From: Pseudisothecium myosuroides
Lineage: Eukaryota; Streptophyta; Bryopsida; Hypnales; Lembophyllaceae
DNA: 64,000 bases
NCBI GenBank assembly: GCA_951799445.1
Contig: OX637288.1
Coordinates: 4,466,501-4,530,500 of the forward strand
Reading direction: 5' to 3'
The translations under genes were made by a program, and so were the position numbers. Shown here piece by piece: positions 23,971 to 34,430 of the stretch. How positions within the stretch are numbered: the first letter of the stretch is position 1; each line of letters opens with the position of its first letter. Under the pieces are notes generated by a model. That model did not search any database. It had not been told where the DNA came from and was given only the letters and a program-made list of their open reading frames with translations.

Positions 23971-24930
23971 ATGAGTTCTGTGAACGTCTGGGCGGTTGGA
24001 GTTGCCAACGATACGGGGTTCTGGAATGATATTTCCCTGGCGGCCATGAAACTAGACAGGGCCGACTTCCTGGAGGGGGGATATAAGGTGTTGACGTCTT
24101 CGCGCAAGAAGCCGCCGGTGTCTCAAACGACTCCGTCGTCGTCGCGCAAGAGGAAACACTCGCCTTGGGATTCGCCATCCACTGGGCGGCGCGAGAAGGC
24201 GCCAGCTGCAGAGCCAGAAGTCCTCTCCGACGACAAAGGCGACGATCAGGACTTCTATGTCCAGCAGGTGCTGGACGAGCAACTTGTCGTGAACGCCAGC
24301 AATCCGGTTCCTCCCACTCCGACGGAACATCGGGGGTCGTCGGCCTCGAGCGGTCACGTGCAAGAGGAGCAGCCCTCGAGCACGCCTTCGTCTGCCGTCA
24401 CTCCGAAGAAAAGGAAGTTGTCGAAGCGGGACGAATACATGGAGCAGAGGTTCGCGGAGCTGGAGCGGAGACAACTGGAGGATCGCGCGGCGAATCTACA
24501 ATTCCAGTACCAGCAGAACACGAGGATGGATAAAATGCAGACGTTCATGTTGGTGGATTCTGCAAACAACACCGACAAGCTGGACTCGATCATCAATCAC
24601 TTGAGGGGTGCGAGACCACTCTCCTCATTTGAGCCCCCGACGCCGAGGCCGCAGCTGTTGCTTGAAGGTCTGTCTCCCTTATTTTCGATGTGGCTCCATT
24701 GGAACCTCTGGGTCTCCCTGAGTTTGCTGTCCCGGCACCTCCTTTGCACCCACATCCTATTCCCCCTCCGCCCCCGCCATCATCAGCTGACGCAGAGGCG
24801 GCTCCTGCCGACGCACAGGCGGCTCCAATCCTTCCAGTCGCGGGAGGTGCTGACGAGCAGCATCCGGTGGAACAACCAGCGCAGTTAGATCTGCAAAGTC
24901 CCGCGGTGCCTAGCCAGGACTTGGGCGCAG
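23971..24930 (+). pseudogene. C-terminal methylase-like part, coiled-coil and Pro/Ala-rich linker, one frameshift
   Basis: The exon completes the methylase-like motif (NVWAVGV), then becomes Ser/Pro-rich with basic clusters (SSRKRKHSP, TPKKRKLSKR) that look like nuclear localisation signals. A charged helical stretch follows (residues about 150-195). From about 24685 the sensible frame shifts by one to give a Pro/Ala-rich region (PPPPPPSSADAEAAPADAQ). The switch falls in TTATTTTCG, where one extra base would restore the frame. A donor CAG|GTGCTC at 24931 joins in phase with the acceptor at 25190. An undetected small intron instead of the frameshift is possible. Confidence 0.6.
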
Positions 24931-25190
24931 GTGCTCCTCAATAATCACTCGATGTCGCTTGTACAGTTTAGCTCGACTCGAGCTGATTTTTGCCATAGGT
25001 TGTATGTAGTTGTATGTAGTTGTAGTCCTTTTGGAGAGACTACAATCATTTTGCTCAAACGGAACTTCCAGTGGACTGAACCATGGAGTTCACACATTTT
25101 GCAGTTCATTCATGTATTTATATCTCATTTTATGAGGCTCTAATATACGGATTTCTCACGAATATTTTCTTGTGCATTTGTGGCATGCAG
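24931..25190 (+). other. Intron with one palindrome
   Basis: Donor CAG|GTGCTC and acceptor CATGCAG|G. The split Gly codon is rebuilt correctly (G + GC). A perfect palindrome lies at 24970-24984. Confidence 0.7.
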
Positions 25191-25468
25191 GCACTACAAA
25201 TATTGTAGATTCTGTTTCTCCTCCCGTTCCTGATCCTGTGAATACTACTGCTCAGCCTGTGCTTGGTCCGGTGGAAAGTGATCAGACTAATCCCATTGAA
25301 TGCAATGTCCTCGTGGCCGTCCTTGAGCCTGGACCGTCCACATCTCTTACACCGGTCGCAGATGACGTTGTCATCTCAGATGCGGACTTGTTGGAGGTTC
25401 GCATTCCAGAGCCGGCCGCTGTGGCGACAGATGCTTCCGTGGAGACTGGAGAGGCGTCGCAGTAGAAG
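25191..25468 (+). pseudogene. Acidic Pro/Val-rich linker exon, in-frame TAG near its end
   Basis: It continues the linker with VSPPVPDPV, LGPVESDQTN and ISDADLLEV. A TAG at 25463-25465 interrupts the frame one codon before the donor AAG|GTATAA. The donor is phase 0 and fits the next exon at 25644. Either the protein ends here or this is a third nonsense change. The fitting splice phases favour one original long frame. Confidence 0.5.
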
Positions 25469-25643
25469 GTATAAATCATGCTGCTCATTTGGAACCTTTT
25501 GGGGTACTGTTTTTCTGTGTGCATTTTGGTTTTAAGAATGATTTAGTCAACTCGAAAATGAGCGTCCCCGTCATTATGCGTGAAGTTCCAAATGTGCCAG
25601 TACAGGGTAATAATTGGCTGCACATTTGTCAATTGTCTAGCAG
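25469..25643 (+). other. Intron without palindrome
   Basis: It starts GTATAA and ends GTCTAGCAG, phase 0. This is the only intron of the gene in which I find no palindrome. Confidence 0.55.
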
Positions 25644-26441
25644 GAATCCGGTCCTTCTTGTGATGTAGGAGGAACTTCGGAGGCAGTCCATCGTCCATTG
25701 ACGTCCAGGGTGGTGGAGAAGTGGATCAACGTCGTCCTGGACCTCAATGGGATATTATGTGTCTGCGAAGATTTGAAGTTTAAGGGTTGGTCAAAACGCA
25801 TCCCCGATGCCGTTCAGCCGCACTCGGCTATCAATCCCGCCGTAGTGGGACCCAAGCTAGTTTACGTTCGCCCGGGATGTTCCGAGTTCCTACGTCAATT
25901 AGGCAGGATTGCATCCATTTCTGTGTGGAGCTCGATGAAGAAGTCCACCACCGAAGAGGTGGCAAAGTATCTCTTCGACGGACTGGATAGGCCTTTGTTG
26001 ATTCTCGGACAAGACTCCTGTAAGACGCTTAAGTGCAGAGATAGGACGGGTAGACCGTCGACGTACAGGGAGCCAGGCACGGAGAAGGAGTTGTTTCTTA
26101 AGAACCTAAATAACCTGTTCACTGGCATCTGGGGTAGATTCAGTGCTGAGAACACAATCATTGTGGACGATAGTCCAAATAAACACATTCTCAACAGCCC
26201 TGAGAACGTCGTTTTGCCTGAGACGTGGACGAATAGGGGACATGGTCCAAAGGACACGTTTCTCCTGGAAGTCCTGCTGCCTTGGTTTCAGGGCCTGCAC
26301 CTAGCTCGAGAGGAAGGACTGAAGGCGTTTAGGGGAACGGCGGTTGCTAGAATTGGTCGACGGATGCTCTGCGACGAGAGAAACCATCGGGAATACAACA
26401 AGCTGATGGAGATCGTCACAGCGTCGCCAGTTATTCGCTAG
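25644..26441 (+). CDS. FCP1/NIF-like HAD domain, second catalytic Asp replaced
   Basis: 265 codons, open from the acceptor at 25643 to TAG 26439-26441. Landmarks of the FCP1/NIF (CTD phosphatase) branch of the HAD superfamily are seen in order. They are VVLDLNGIL (residues 30-38), YVRPGCSEFL, SVWSS (93-97), and IIVDDSPNK with the acidic pair at 175-176. In active members the first motif is DxDGT. Here the first Asp (33) is kept but the second is Asn35, so phosphatase activity is uncertain. The C-terminal 70 residues are basic. It probably formed the C-terminal domain of the ParB/methylase-like protein, because the splice phases match. A separate gene cannot be excluded. Confidence 0.7.
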   Translation, partial: ESGPSCDVGGTSEAVHRPLTSRVVEKWINVVLDLNGILCVCEDLKFKGWSKRIPDAVQPHSAINPAVVGPKLVYVRPGCSEFLRQLGRIASISVWSSMKKSTTEEVAKYLFDGLDRPLLILGQDSCKTLKCRDRTGRPSTYREPGTEKELFLKNLNNLFTGIWGRFSAENTIIVDDSPNKHILNSPENVVLPETWTNRGHGPKDTFLLEVLLPWFQGLHLAREEGLKAFRGTAVARIGRRMLCDERNHREYNKLMEIVTASPVIR

Positions 26442-26754
26442 AACTAGAGTGAGGGGTTTGTAGCTTAGGACGTACGGATCTGCGGGTATTTAGATTCTCA
26501 TGTAATTCAGCTCGAATCGACCTGATTTGCACATTTGGAACTGCCTGATGGGTTTCTTTTTTCTTAATCCAGGAAATAAAAAAATTATTCCAAAGTTTTG
26601 CGTCTTGAACTCTGTGCCTCAATTTAGCTCGGATCGAGCTGATTTGTTTGTTGCTTTTGGCTGCGTGATTTCTGCATGTACGGATGGTTGCTGCTTAGAA
26701 TTTATGGCGTTACCTGTGCTTTGTTAATATGTTTTACCTGATACTTGATTCTAG
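26442..26754 (+). other. Intron or 3' region with two palindromes
   Basis: It holds palindrome variants at 26509-26523 (last arm GACCT) and 26626-26640 (AGCTCGG arm). An acceptor-like TGATTCTAG ends at 26754. No clean donor in frame is visible, so this may be a 3' untranslated intron or the gap between two genes. Confidence 0.45.
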
Positions 26755-27390
26755 ATTGTGCGCACATCAATTTCGCATGATGAGGATGCTCATCTGCCAT
26801 GCGCCGCGTCCGTGGACTCCATAATGGACTACGGGCAATACAAAATCTTGAGCAGAGGAAACTTCCTCTGCTCGGCGGCCACGGCAAACTCCACTATGGA
26901 CTTCTCCTCCAGGCCCTTAGAAGATGGAGTGGTCGACAGCCCGCCAAGTGGAGTTTCGCGTCAACCGGCCTCTCGATCCCCTTCTTCGCCGAGGACCCAG
27001 GGACCCCTTGCTTCTCGATTGTCGCCGGCTGTCTCGGACAAGGCGACGCAGAGAAGGCTCTACCAAGACGCTGCAGATACGTTACCCGCGCCGGTGTTGA
27101 TGGCCACATTTTCGGCTGGGTCGCCTGCCTTACAAGGAGGGACTCCGTATCATCGGAGAGTACTTCCTCGTCGAAGCGTCTCGTCTGGAGGTGTGCAGAA
27201 GTTCAAAGCACCTCATAGAGTCCAGCCAAGTGGATGCATTCCTCCAGTGCATGATATGTGGGACCGAAAGTTCCTAGAATTGCAGAGGCTTCAGAGCAGG
27301 CGGGAGTACAATGGGACTAATACTAGGTACAGTCGGGGACCCGAGATTCTGAAAGCGATGGAGATGCAAAAGTGTAAATCGCACATGTAG
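26755..27390 (+). pseudogene. Unidentified decayed reading frame at the right end of the element
   Basis: Base composition is coding-like and GC-rich. Protein-like stretches alternate between frames: a 210-codon frame ends at 27390, a second frame reads FAEDPGTPCFSIVAGCLG, and a third reads GLRIIGEYFLVEASRLEVC. The pattern fits an old gene or last exon with several frameshifts. I do not recognise the family. Its position after the FCP1-like exon suggests it belongs to the same transcript or is a third gene of the element. Confidence 0.35.
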
Positions 27391-27733
27391 GGTCTGTTCA
27401 TATTGTAGATTGAGTGTCTATAGGTACATGCATGATAGCATTGTGTAGATATTATGTAGAACTCAAGTGCTAGAGTGAATCACACTCATGAAAATTATAT
27501 ACGTTTCTCTGGTCTTTTAAGGATCGGAAAGGAATTGCCCTACAATTTTATATTGGTCCAAAAATTTACTACAAATAGATGACCTTTTCATAATGAATAT
27601 TGTACTCCTGTCCATGTTTCAGCAAACACTCCTTGTTGTTGGTATTCTTCTCTTCTATTCTAATAGTTTTGATACGGTATTTGTCCATTATTTCTCTAAA
27701 AGTTAGCTCTTGCAACTCTCATTTCACTGGAAA
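27391..27733. other. Right subterminal non-coding region
   Basis: No gene. It lies between the last reading frame and the right inverted repeat, and has a GAAATGAGAGT echo (minus strand) at about 27715-27728. Confidence 0.5.
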
Positions 27734-27759
27734 ACCCTCATTTTAATGAATATAATGTT
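27734..27759 (-). repeat. Right terminal inverted repeat of the large element
   Basis: Read on the minus strand it starts AACATTATATTCATTAAAAT, then GAGGGT. TCAA follows on the plus strand at 27760-27763 and matches 8035-8038. Confidence 0.75.
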
Positions 27760-27763
27760 TCAA

Positions 27764-28480
27764 TAACTTAACTGCATTCTTGCCTCATTGCTTTGAAAAA
27801 CTGAGGAAAGTTACTGTGACCTGCTGAAGGACGCAACACATTTCTGTGAACTAAAGTTTTGGCCTTTTGGGTAGTCTCGTAGTTTCAAGATGACCCCACG
27901 GCTGCATTTGTGTACAAAACAACAATACTGGCCGTCCAATTGCATGCTACGCGACTGTGTACTGTAGTTATAGCAGAAAACTGACAAGGGGGGAGGCACT
28001 ACATGCATGCAGGAAGAAAAGCAAGACTGTTCACGAGTTTCGGAGCGCTGCATGCATGCATCAACCACAACTTCGACAATTGCAAGGACTTCGGTCAGAG
28101 GAACTCACAACTTGTGCTAGGCGCGCAGTACGGGTTCCAGCCCCTTCAGCATCTTTGCCTTCTTCTGGTCTCGCAGGAGCTCGTAATCGGTCTTGGGATG
28201 AGGCAGGCTGTCCGGCAGTGACTCCATCATGCTCTCCCAAATTTTTTCCTATGCACAGTTCTGAATTCTCTAGTTGGTCCTCGCAGCGCCAAATCAGTTG
28301 TCTACCCTGCGGCGGAGCTCGCACTGTGCTTCCAGGTGCGTACTGTGCAATCTGTGCTCCATTTGTAACTGACTCCAACCGCACTCTTCACTCTGTCACA
28401 TGGAAATGAGTGGTCATGATGGTTCTGCATGTGTTCGGCGTCCGATCATAATGTCATGGATTCGACGGCGGGAGTAGGGC
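27764..28480. other. Unassigned block, GC-richer in the middle
   Basis: Between about 27960 and 28410 frames stay open on both strands for 107-150 codons and composition is more balanced than in the flanks. I recognise no family in either translation and cannot choose a strand. It may be a fragment of a transposon gene. CATGCATGCA runs occur near 28000-28060. Confidence 0.3.
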
Positions 28481-30185
28481 GTGTCTGCGGAGTTAACAAG
28501 GCCATCTCCACTGACCAAGTCATGATCTCCGTTCAAGTGACTAGTGCGATACTTCCATTTTGACAATCATTGAGTATATGATGATGCCACCTACACTCTT
28601 AGCTATCAACGTGGACTTTAATGTCAACGGTATGGTCAGTGGTGGCCCCCTGCCTCATAAGTCCAGTTCTCCCTAAACCGCTCTGAAGAAAAAGGAAAGT
28701 CACCTTGAAGTCACATTGAAGTCATTATGCGTCCTTAATGACTCGTACATAACTTCGTGGAGTCATTTCTCAGTCAGAGCACAAGGTCTATGACTCTTAA
28801 ATGACTTTTACATGTAATTCGTGGTGGCCGAGGCGGAATGTGCGTGTCCTACACGTCGGTGATTCACTTCCTTGGAGTGCAGGTCCAGATGCACAGTTCT
28901 GTAACTTATTCCTGCGGAGAGGATCCTAAACCTTGTGCAGTGCAAGATAGATGATTGTCCTTGACAATCACGCATCCATGCTGAGGAGTACCCATTCACA
29001 AGAAGGGTAAATCTTTTGAGATGACACTATGTGTGAGATCGCAAAGCCAAAAAAAAAATGGAGCAGGGTTGGCCGGTGCCCCCCCTCTTCGTAATCATAC
29101 GTGATCCGTCATGGATGACTACAGGATGGTACTCCGTGAAGCATAGAAAATGGTCAGGCATGAAATTCAGTGAAGATGGCAGTTTAAACTTGCACATCGA
29201 ATTCATTTTGTAACTAACCCCTATATGTGTAACGTGGTAGGGCATCAGTCTTACAGGAGGATTGACCTTGGCGCAGGACTTTATTGTAGGTAAGTCCATG
29301 TTGTAGTCCGCAGACAGTGTCTCCGTCGTCTTTATGTAGAAGTCATTCTGTAGTCGTAAGTCCCGTGCTTGACTGACTAGTGACTCCGTCGGCAGTCACC
29401 GTGAAGTCACATTCAAAGTTTCCACGTCCACGTACCATGCACGTTCCTTTCGTGGACCATTTGAGTGCGTGCAGTGTGTTTTTACAAGGAGTTACTTAAC
29501 CGGTACTGCAAAACATGACTGAGGATACAACGTCCAACCGGAGTTCTGCGACGCATGTCAGATGCCTCCGTGTGAACAATTATACAGAAGTGGACGGAAT
29601 ACTGCTTTGTTGTCAGAGAATATTGAGGACCAGAGTTCGGACCTTGTAGAACATGCCGAAGAGGAGAGTCCTCAAGGCTGCTCCATTGTTTTGTAGGAAG
29701 AGACAGAGGAGCCGAACACCAGCTTCGGACGAAGAAGCAATAGTGCCACGTCGTGTATGCACAAACAGAATAGAAACTGAGATGGTTTCTTTTTTTGCGC
29801 TGACCCGGTGTGGGCGCAGATTACCCACCCTTGGTAATAAAGCGAACACCGACCAGGTTCTATACCTTTATCCACTTTTTTAATATATGGGGGTGTTGTG
29901 AGCGCAGTCCACTGTGCCTTCCAAGCAATGGATCTTTTTTGCTAACGTTCCTAAGTGTCGTGGATGACAACAAATAACTAGAAATGCATATAGTGACTTG
30001 TAAGCTAACTGCAATGATTAGAGTGATGGTGAAATTCTAACTCCCTAACGATCTATCCAATGTCGAGGGTAGACTGGGTAGTTGGCGTCATTTCTAACGT
30101 CCCTAACTGCGTGAAATGAGAACCCTTAAGGTTTATCCTTTGTTTTTACGTTCCACTTGGGAAGTGCACCAAACTGTGAATGCCT
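28481..30185. other. Sequence rich in GTCAT/ATGAC motifs, possible CACTA-like subterminal DNA
   Basis: AAGTCATT, GAGTCATTT, TATGACTC and related motifs recur on both strands between 28500 and 29420. Dense short subterminal motifs in both orientations are typical of CACTA elements. No CACTA terminus is seen nearby. A 76-codon basic frame at 29653-29883 is unrecognised. The assignment is tentative. Confidence 0.3.
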
Positions 30186-30189
30186 CGGA

Positions 30190-31030
30190 TCTACTACTTC
30201 TAAGCCTAGCCCTAAAGTTTAACCCTCACTCTAACTTTTAACTTCTAAGTGTACTCTAGGTTTTTGACTTCCCAAACTAACTAGAGAATTTAACTTCAAA
30301 ATTTAACGCTACCGTTTGACTTTGTTTTGACTTTTGACTCTAAATTTTTACTCCTTACTAACTCTAAAATTTACCCTCTAAAGTTAACTCTATGTTTTGA
30401 CTTTAACTTCAAGTTTTTACTTCCCTATTTTATTCTAAATTTATCCTTCTACATTTAACTCTTCGGTTTGACTTTGTTTTGACTTTTGACTCTAAGTTTT
30501 TACTCCTAAACTAACTCTAAAAGTTAACCACTACCTCTAACTTTTAACTTCTACTTTTAGCTTTTTCCTCTAACTTTTTACTTCCCAATTAACTCTAAAA
30601 TTTAACCTTTAAATTTAATCTTAACTTTTGACTTTTGACTTTTGACTTTTTGCTTCCAAATTTAATCCTATCGTTTTAATCCTAGATTAACTCTAAATGT
30701 TATCCTCCTAAATTTAATTCCAACTTTTAACTCTAGGGTTTAACTTCTAAACTTACTTCCACAATTTACTCTAAGTTTTGACTTCTAATTTTAACTCTAT
30801 TTCTAACTCAAAAATCTACTTCCTAAGTTGATTTTAAACTCTACTTTTGACTTCTACTTCCTACTCTACTTTTTACTTCCCAAAGTTAACTCTAACTTTG
30901 TGCTTCCCAAAGTTAATTCTAAATTTTGACTTTAGAATTTAACTTTCCTAACCAGAAATCTTAATTTAACTCTAGTTTTTTAACCGCTAATTAATCCCTA
31001 ATGTTAATCCTAAATTCTCTTTCTAATCTA
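30190..31030. repeat. Degenerate pyrimidine-rich repeat (CTCTAAA / TTTTGACTT type)
   Basis: Short units such as AACTCTAAA, TTTTGACTTT and AACTTTTAACTCTA recur without exact period for more than 800 bp, with strong strand asymmetry (few G). CCCTAAA-like heptamers are scattered in it, so a decayed telomere-type array is one possible origin. There is no coding content. Confidence 0.6.
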
Positions 31031-32460
31031 AACCCCTAAGTTCCATCCATGATTCTTTTTGGATGAAATTTTACTCAAAATTCCTCCGTCCTACCCCCTA
31101 CCGCTTAACTTAGCTTAACATGGTCGATTTAAAGCCAAATCCTAAGTGTAATCCTAATGTTTTTGGAAACCTCTATCCCTAATCTATAACTTTTTGAATC
31201 TAAACTTCTAATTTGCACTAATCTCGGATGCTAATCACGCTCTAAGGGCTGATTAAGAAAATAAATGCTAATTAGGGAGAAACATCAAAGATTAAATAAA
31301 AAACTCACCTCTTCACTACCGGTTTCGGAAATAACTTCGTCCACGTCCACGTGTACATCCTCACGCTCCATGGTAGTCTTTGGTTTTATTTTGAATTTTT
31401 TCCGAACTCACCGCTTATTTAGAAAATATTACAATTTTTGATGATCTAAACTCCCTCTTTCCTTTCTTCCTTTCTTTTCTTTCTTCCTCTTTCTTCTACA
31501 CTAGCACTATTCCACCTAAGCTTTTATGAGTCTTACACTATGGTTTCAAACTCCGAGAAGGGTTTAAATGTTCCTCCTACCCTCTTACACAACTTTACTT
31601 TGTGTCATCCTAATCCTCCTCCCATCGGTCACTATGAATTCTCAAGATTTCCTTTCTTAAGCCTACCTAATCCTAACCTAGGCTACTATTTATCGTCTCT
31701 CACCTTTGCTTGCCTACTTCTTCTCCTCCTTCCCTAATCTCCTTCTATTGTGTGCAGGTGTGCTTGGTGAGAGTGTGTGCATGTGCAAGGGTTCTCCACT
31801 TTTTTCTCCTTCTTCCCTTGTGTTTTTGTAAACCCTAATCCTACCCCAACCCCTAGTTTAGTAAATAATCCGTCCAACCTTCTTGGTTTTGTTTTGGTTT
31901 TAGAAAATCAAAAAAAAAAAAAAACGCAGTCAAAAAAAAAGGAGAGAGCCGGTGCTGGGGCCCCAACTGCCTGCCCACCACGGCCTGGCCTCCCGGCTGG
32001 TCGGCAGGGGCTGGCTGGCTGGGGGGTCGGGATCTGATTGATATATATTATTTATTTATTTATTTATTTTAAATAAAAAAAAAAAAAAACCAAATAACAA
32101 CCAACTGGTTGTTTGTTTCCGATTTGATGGCCTGGACCGATGCTGGTTCTGATAGCCTGTATTGATGCTGTTTTGATGGTCTGGACTAATGCTTGGGCTA
32201 AAAAACTATTCTTGCAAAATAAAACTAAGGTAGCTGGACTTTGCAAAAAAAACTTAAGGTAACTGGATTTTTTGCACGATAACTAGGTAGCTGGACTTTG
32301 CAAAAAACTAAGGTAACTGGAATTTTGCACAATGACTCTAAGGTTCTAAAAACTAAGGCAAGGCTAGTTTTGCCAAAGGGCCGGAAATTGTTGACAACCT
32401 ACATATCTTGGAAGCTAAACTTTGGAAGTTTCCACAAAGGTCTTGGAAGCTAGACTTTGG
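31031..32460. other. Unassigned non-coding sequence with low-complexity tracts
   Basis: It contains a CTTTCTTCC pyrimidine tract (31450-31500), an A-run near 31912-31924, a GGCTGGCTGG-type GC-rich patch (31970-32030) and a TTTA repeat (32048-32070). From 32220 short imperfect direct repeats (AAGGTAACTGGA) occur. I see no supported gene. Confidence 0.4.
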
Positions 32461-32469
32461 AATCTAAGG

Positions 32470-32870
32470 CTATGGAGGTTCAAAGCTTCGCCGTAAAATT
32501 GGGTTTAATACCAACTTTAGGACTTGTGACATTCCACGGGTTCAAAGCTCTACCGTCTATGACTATTTTAACACACACTGTAGGACTTGACGTTGTCACT
32601 AGATCAAAGCTTCGTCGTCGTGTGGGGGGGGTCCACACATCAAGGGGGATATTAGAAGAAGGTAGAAAAGACAAACTTAAGAAACACACGTGACGAAATC
32701 AAAGCTTCGTCGTCCCGAGGGGTGGTCCACACAACAAGGGAAATATTAGAAGAGGATAGGAAAGACAAACTTAAGAAACACACGTGACAAAGCCAAAGCT
32801 TCGCCGTCCCGAGGGGGGGTCCACACAACAAGGGAAAGATTAGAAGAGGGTGAGAATACGTAAGTGAGGA
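32470..32870. repeat. About 95-bp tandem repeat, three units plus partial ones
   Basis: The landmark CAAAGCTTCG(T/C)CGTC starts at 32605, 32700 and 32794, so units are 95 and 94 bp. Shared parts are GGTCCACACA, CAAGGG and ACACACGTGAC. Partial relatives of the landmark occur at about 32478 and 32537. Confidence 0.8.
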
Positions 32871-34430
32871 GAACAACACGTTAGGACATGTAAAGACACA
32901 CAACTTCACAAGCTAAAGGCCCCTCAAAGCGGCATTGCCAAGGTACGGTGGGGGGTGACTTTAGGATTAGCACAAGACACCAAAAGACTCCTAAACTCAC
33001 AAGTTAGCTCACAAAAGTACAACAAGAGAGAAACAAGGACTCTTAACTCGCAACAAAGATATAACAAACGCACGAAAAGTACACAAGGCAAGATAGAAGG
33101 ACCCCCAAGGACCTTCAAAGCTTGAAATCTAGCAACAATAGAGCAAAAAAGTGCTCCCAAAACACTGTAGAGGTTTTTGGCTTCCAACGCCAAAATATCC
33201 AAAGCAAATTGGACCCATAGACCCAAACAAAAGTGAGGGGGTGTTCTAGAGAGAGAAATGGGGCCCTTATATAGGTTTTCAAGGGCCCACCCCTCCCTCT
33301 AGAGTTCTAAGATAACCTTATCAACTTGGATTTTCATCCTCATCCTCAAAGATTTTCATCCTAAGTCCTAAATTTCTACTTCTACCATCTATGCTGGACC
33401 CACATCCTAACTTTTGGAGATTAACTCCAATCGCCGAACGATTGCGCCATTGGCTCCAGATCGCCGTGTTTAGTCCTCAAATCCCCTACCCCCCATACCG
33501 AGGCCAAAAACCCATCGTAGGCTAATTTAGTTTAAAAACCAAATCGTGGTAAAATCTTAGATCTTGGGGGTCTCCTTTTTTCAGAAATGTAATTAGCCTA
33601 GGGTCTCTGGTAGGTGCGAGAGAGAGTTAGGAAAGACTTTTGTTGGACTTTGTTTCGCCATCGTATGGTCCCGGAACGCCGGTCAACGTCGCGGGGACCC
33701 CGCCACGTGGTTAATTCCCGAGGAATCTCGCCGGTTCAGGTACTTGCCGCTATTGGAATGTCGTGAAACTTCACGGAGCACATTATTAACATAAAACAAG
33801 CTAGTCTAATTTTTAGTGAGATTTTATTGTAACCTGGGTAATTTTCATGAAATTCCCGTTGGAGGTTAGGAGGGTTGACCACCCGGAAAAGGTTCTTCTG
33901 CAAGTCGGAAGATGCCGGGATTTTTCACGTGACCTCTCAGGGAGTCGCATGAAAGACGTGCAGGTGCATTTTTGTACCTGGCACGATTGGTCAATGGAAA
34001 TTAAAACTGGCCATCTCCTCGAATTAGCGACGGTGCGGGAATCTTCTGCAAGTAGAGGAATCTTGGCGAACCGATTTCACCGTTAGACTCCTGGCATGGG
34101 ATTCTCCCTAGAACACCATCTCGGGCTGTAGATTCCTCCACGGGCCTGGTCTTGCGTTAGTGGCTCCTACATGCTAACAATCGGGATTTTGGGAATTCTA
34201 AACCTAACTCTGGAACCCGACCTAGTGGCCTCGCTGTGGATTCCTCAGACCGACCCAGCCATGAATTGCCACATTCATGGTGGGATTTAGCCCTTTTGGG
34301 CTATGTGACTTAAATCCTCCAAATCTAGCCAATTCGTTATTTCTATATTATTTTTAGGCCAGGGTTGGGGGGACTCTTAGTAAAAACATAAATCTAGACC
34401 AAATACTACAATGGGTATGACACAACCCTA
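32871..34430. other. Unassigned, moderately GC-rich non-coding sequence
   Basis: No recognisable gene. Frames of 79-100 codons at 32924-33226 (minus) and 33847-34086 (plus) show no family motif. The stretch could be part of an LTR or leader of an old retroelement, but I find no paired terminal repeat. Confidence 0.35.

Larger units (their letters stand above)
8039..27759. mobile_element. Candidate 19.7-kb DNA transposon with DUF7869-like transposase
   Basis: The left end AACATTATATTCATTAAAAT (from 8039) recurs as an exact inverted copy ending at 27759. The match continues inward as G(G)AGGGT. TCAA flanks both ends (8035-8038, 27760-27763), a possible 4-bp target duplication. Inside are a minus-strand DUF7869-like gene (8582-11412) and a plus-strand multi-exon gene (about 18.3-26.4 kb). 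Both carry the same 15-bp palindrome in their non-coding parts, which independently ties the two halves together. The palindrome is not seen outside these borders. The coding exons are clearly more GC-rich than the surrounding window. The exact end and duplication length are inferred from one copy. The unit could instead be two elements sharing regulatory sites, but the inverted ends argue for one. Confidence 0.7.
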
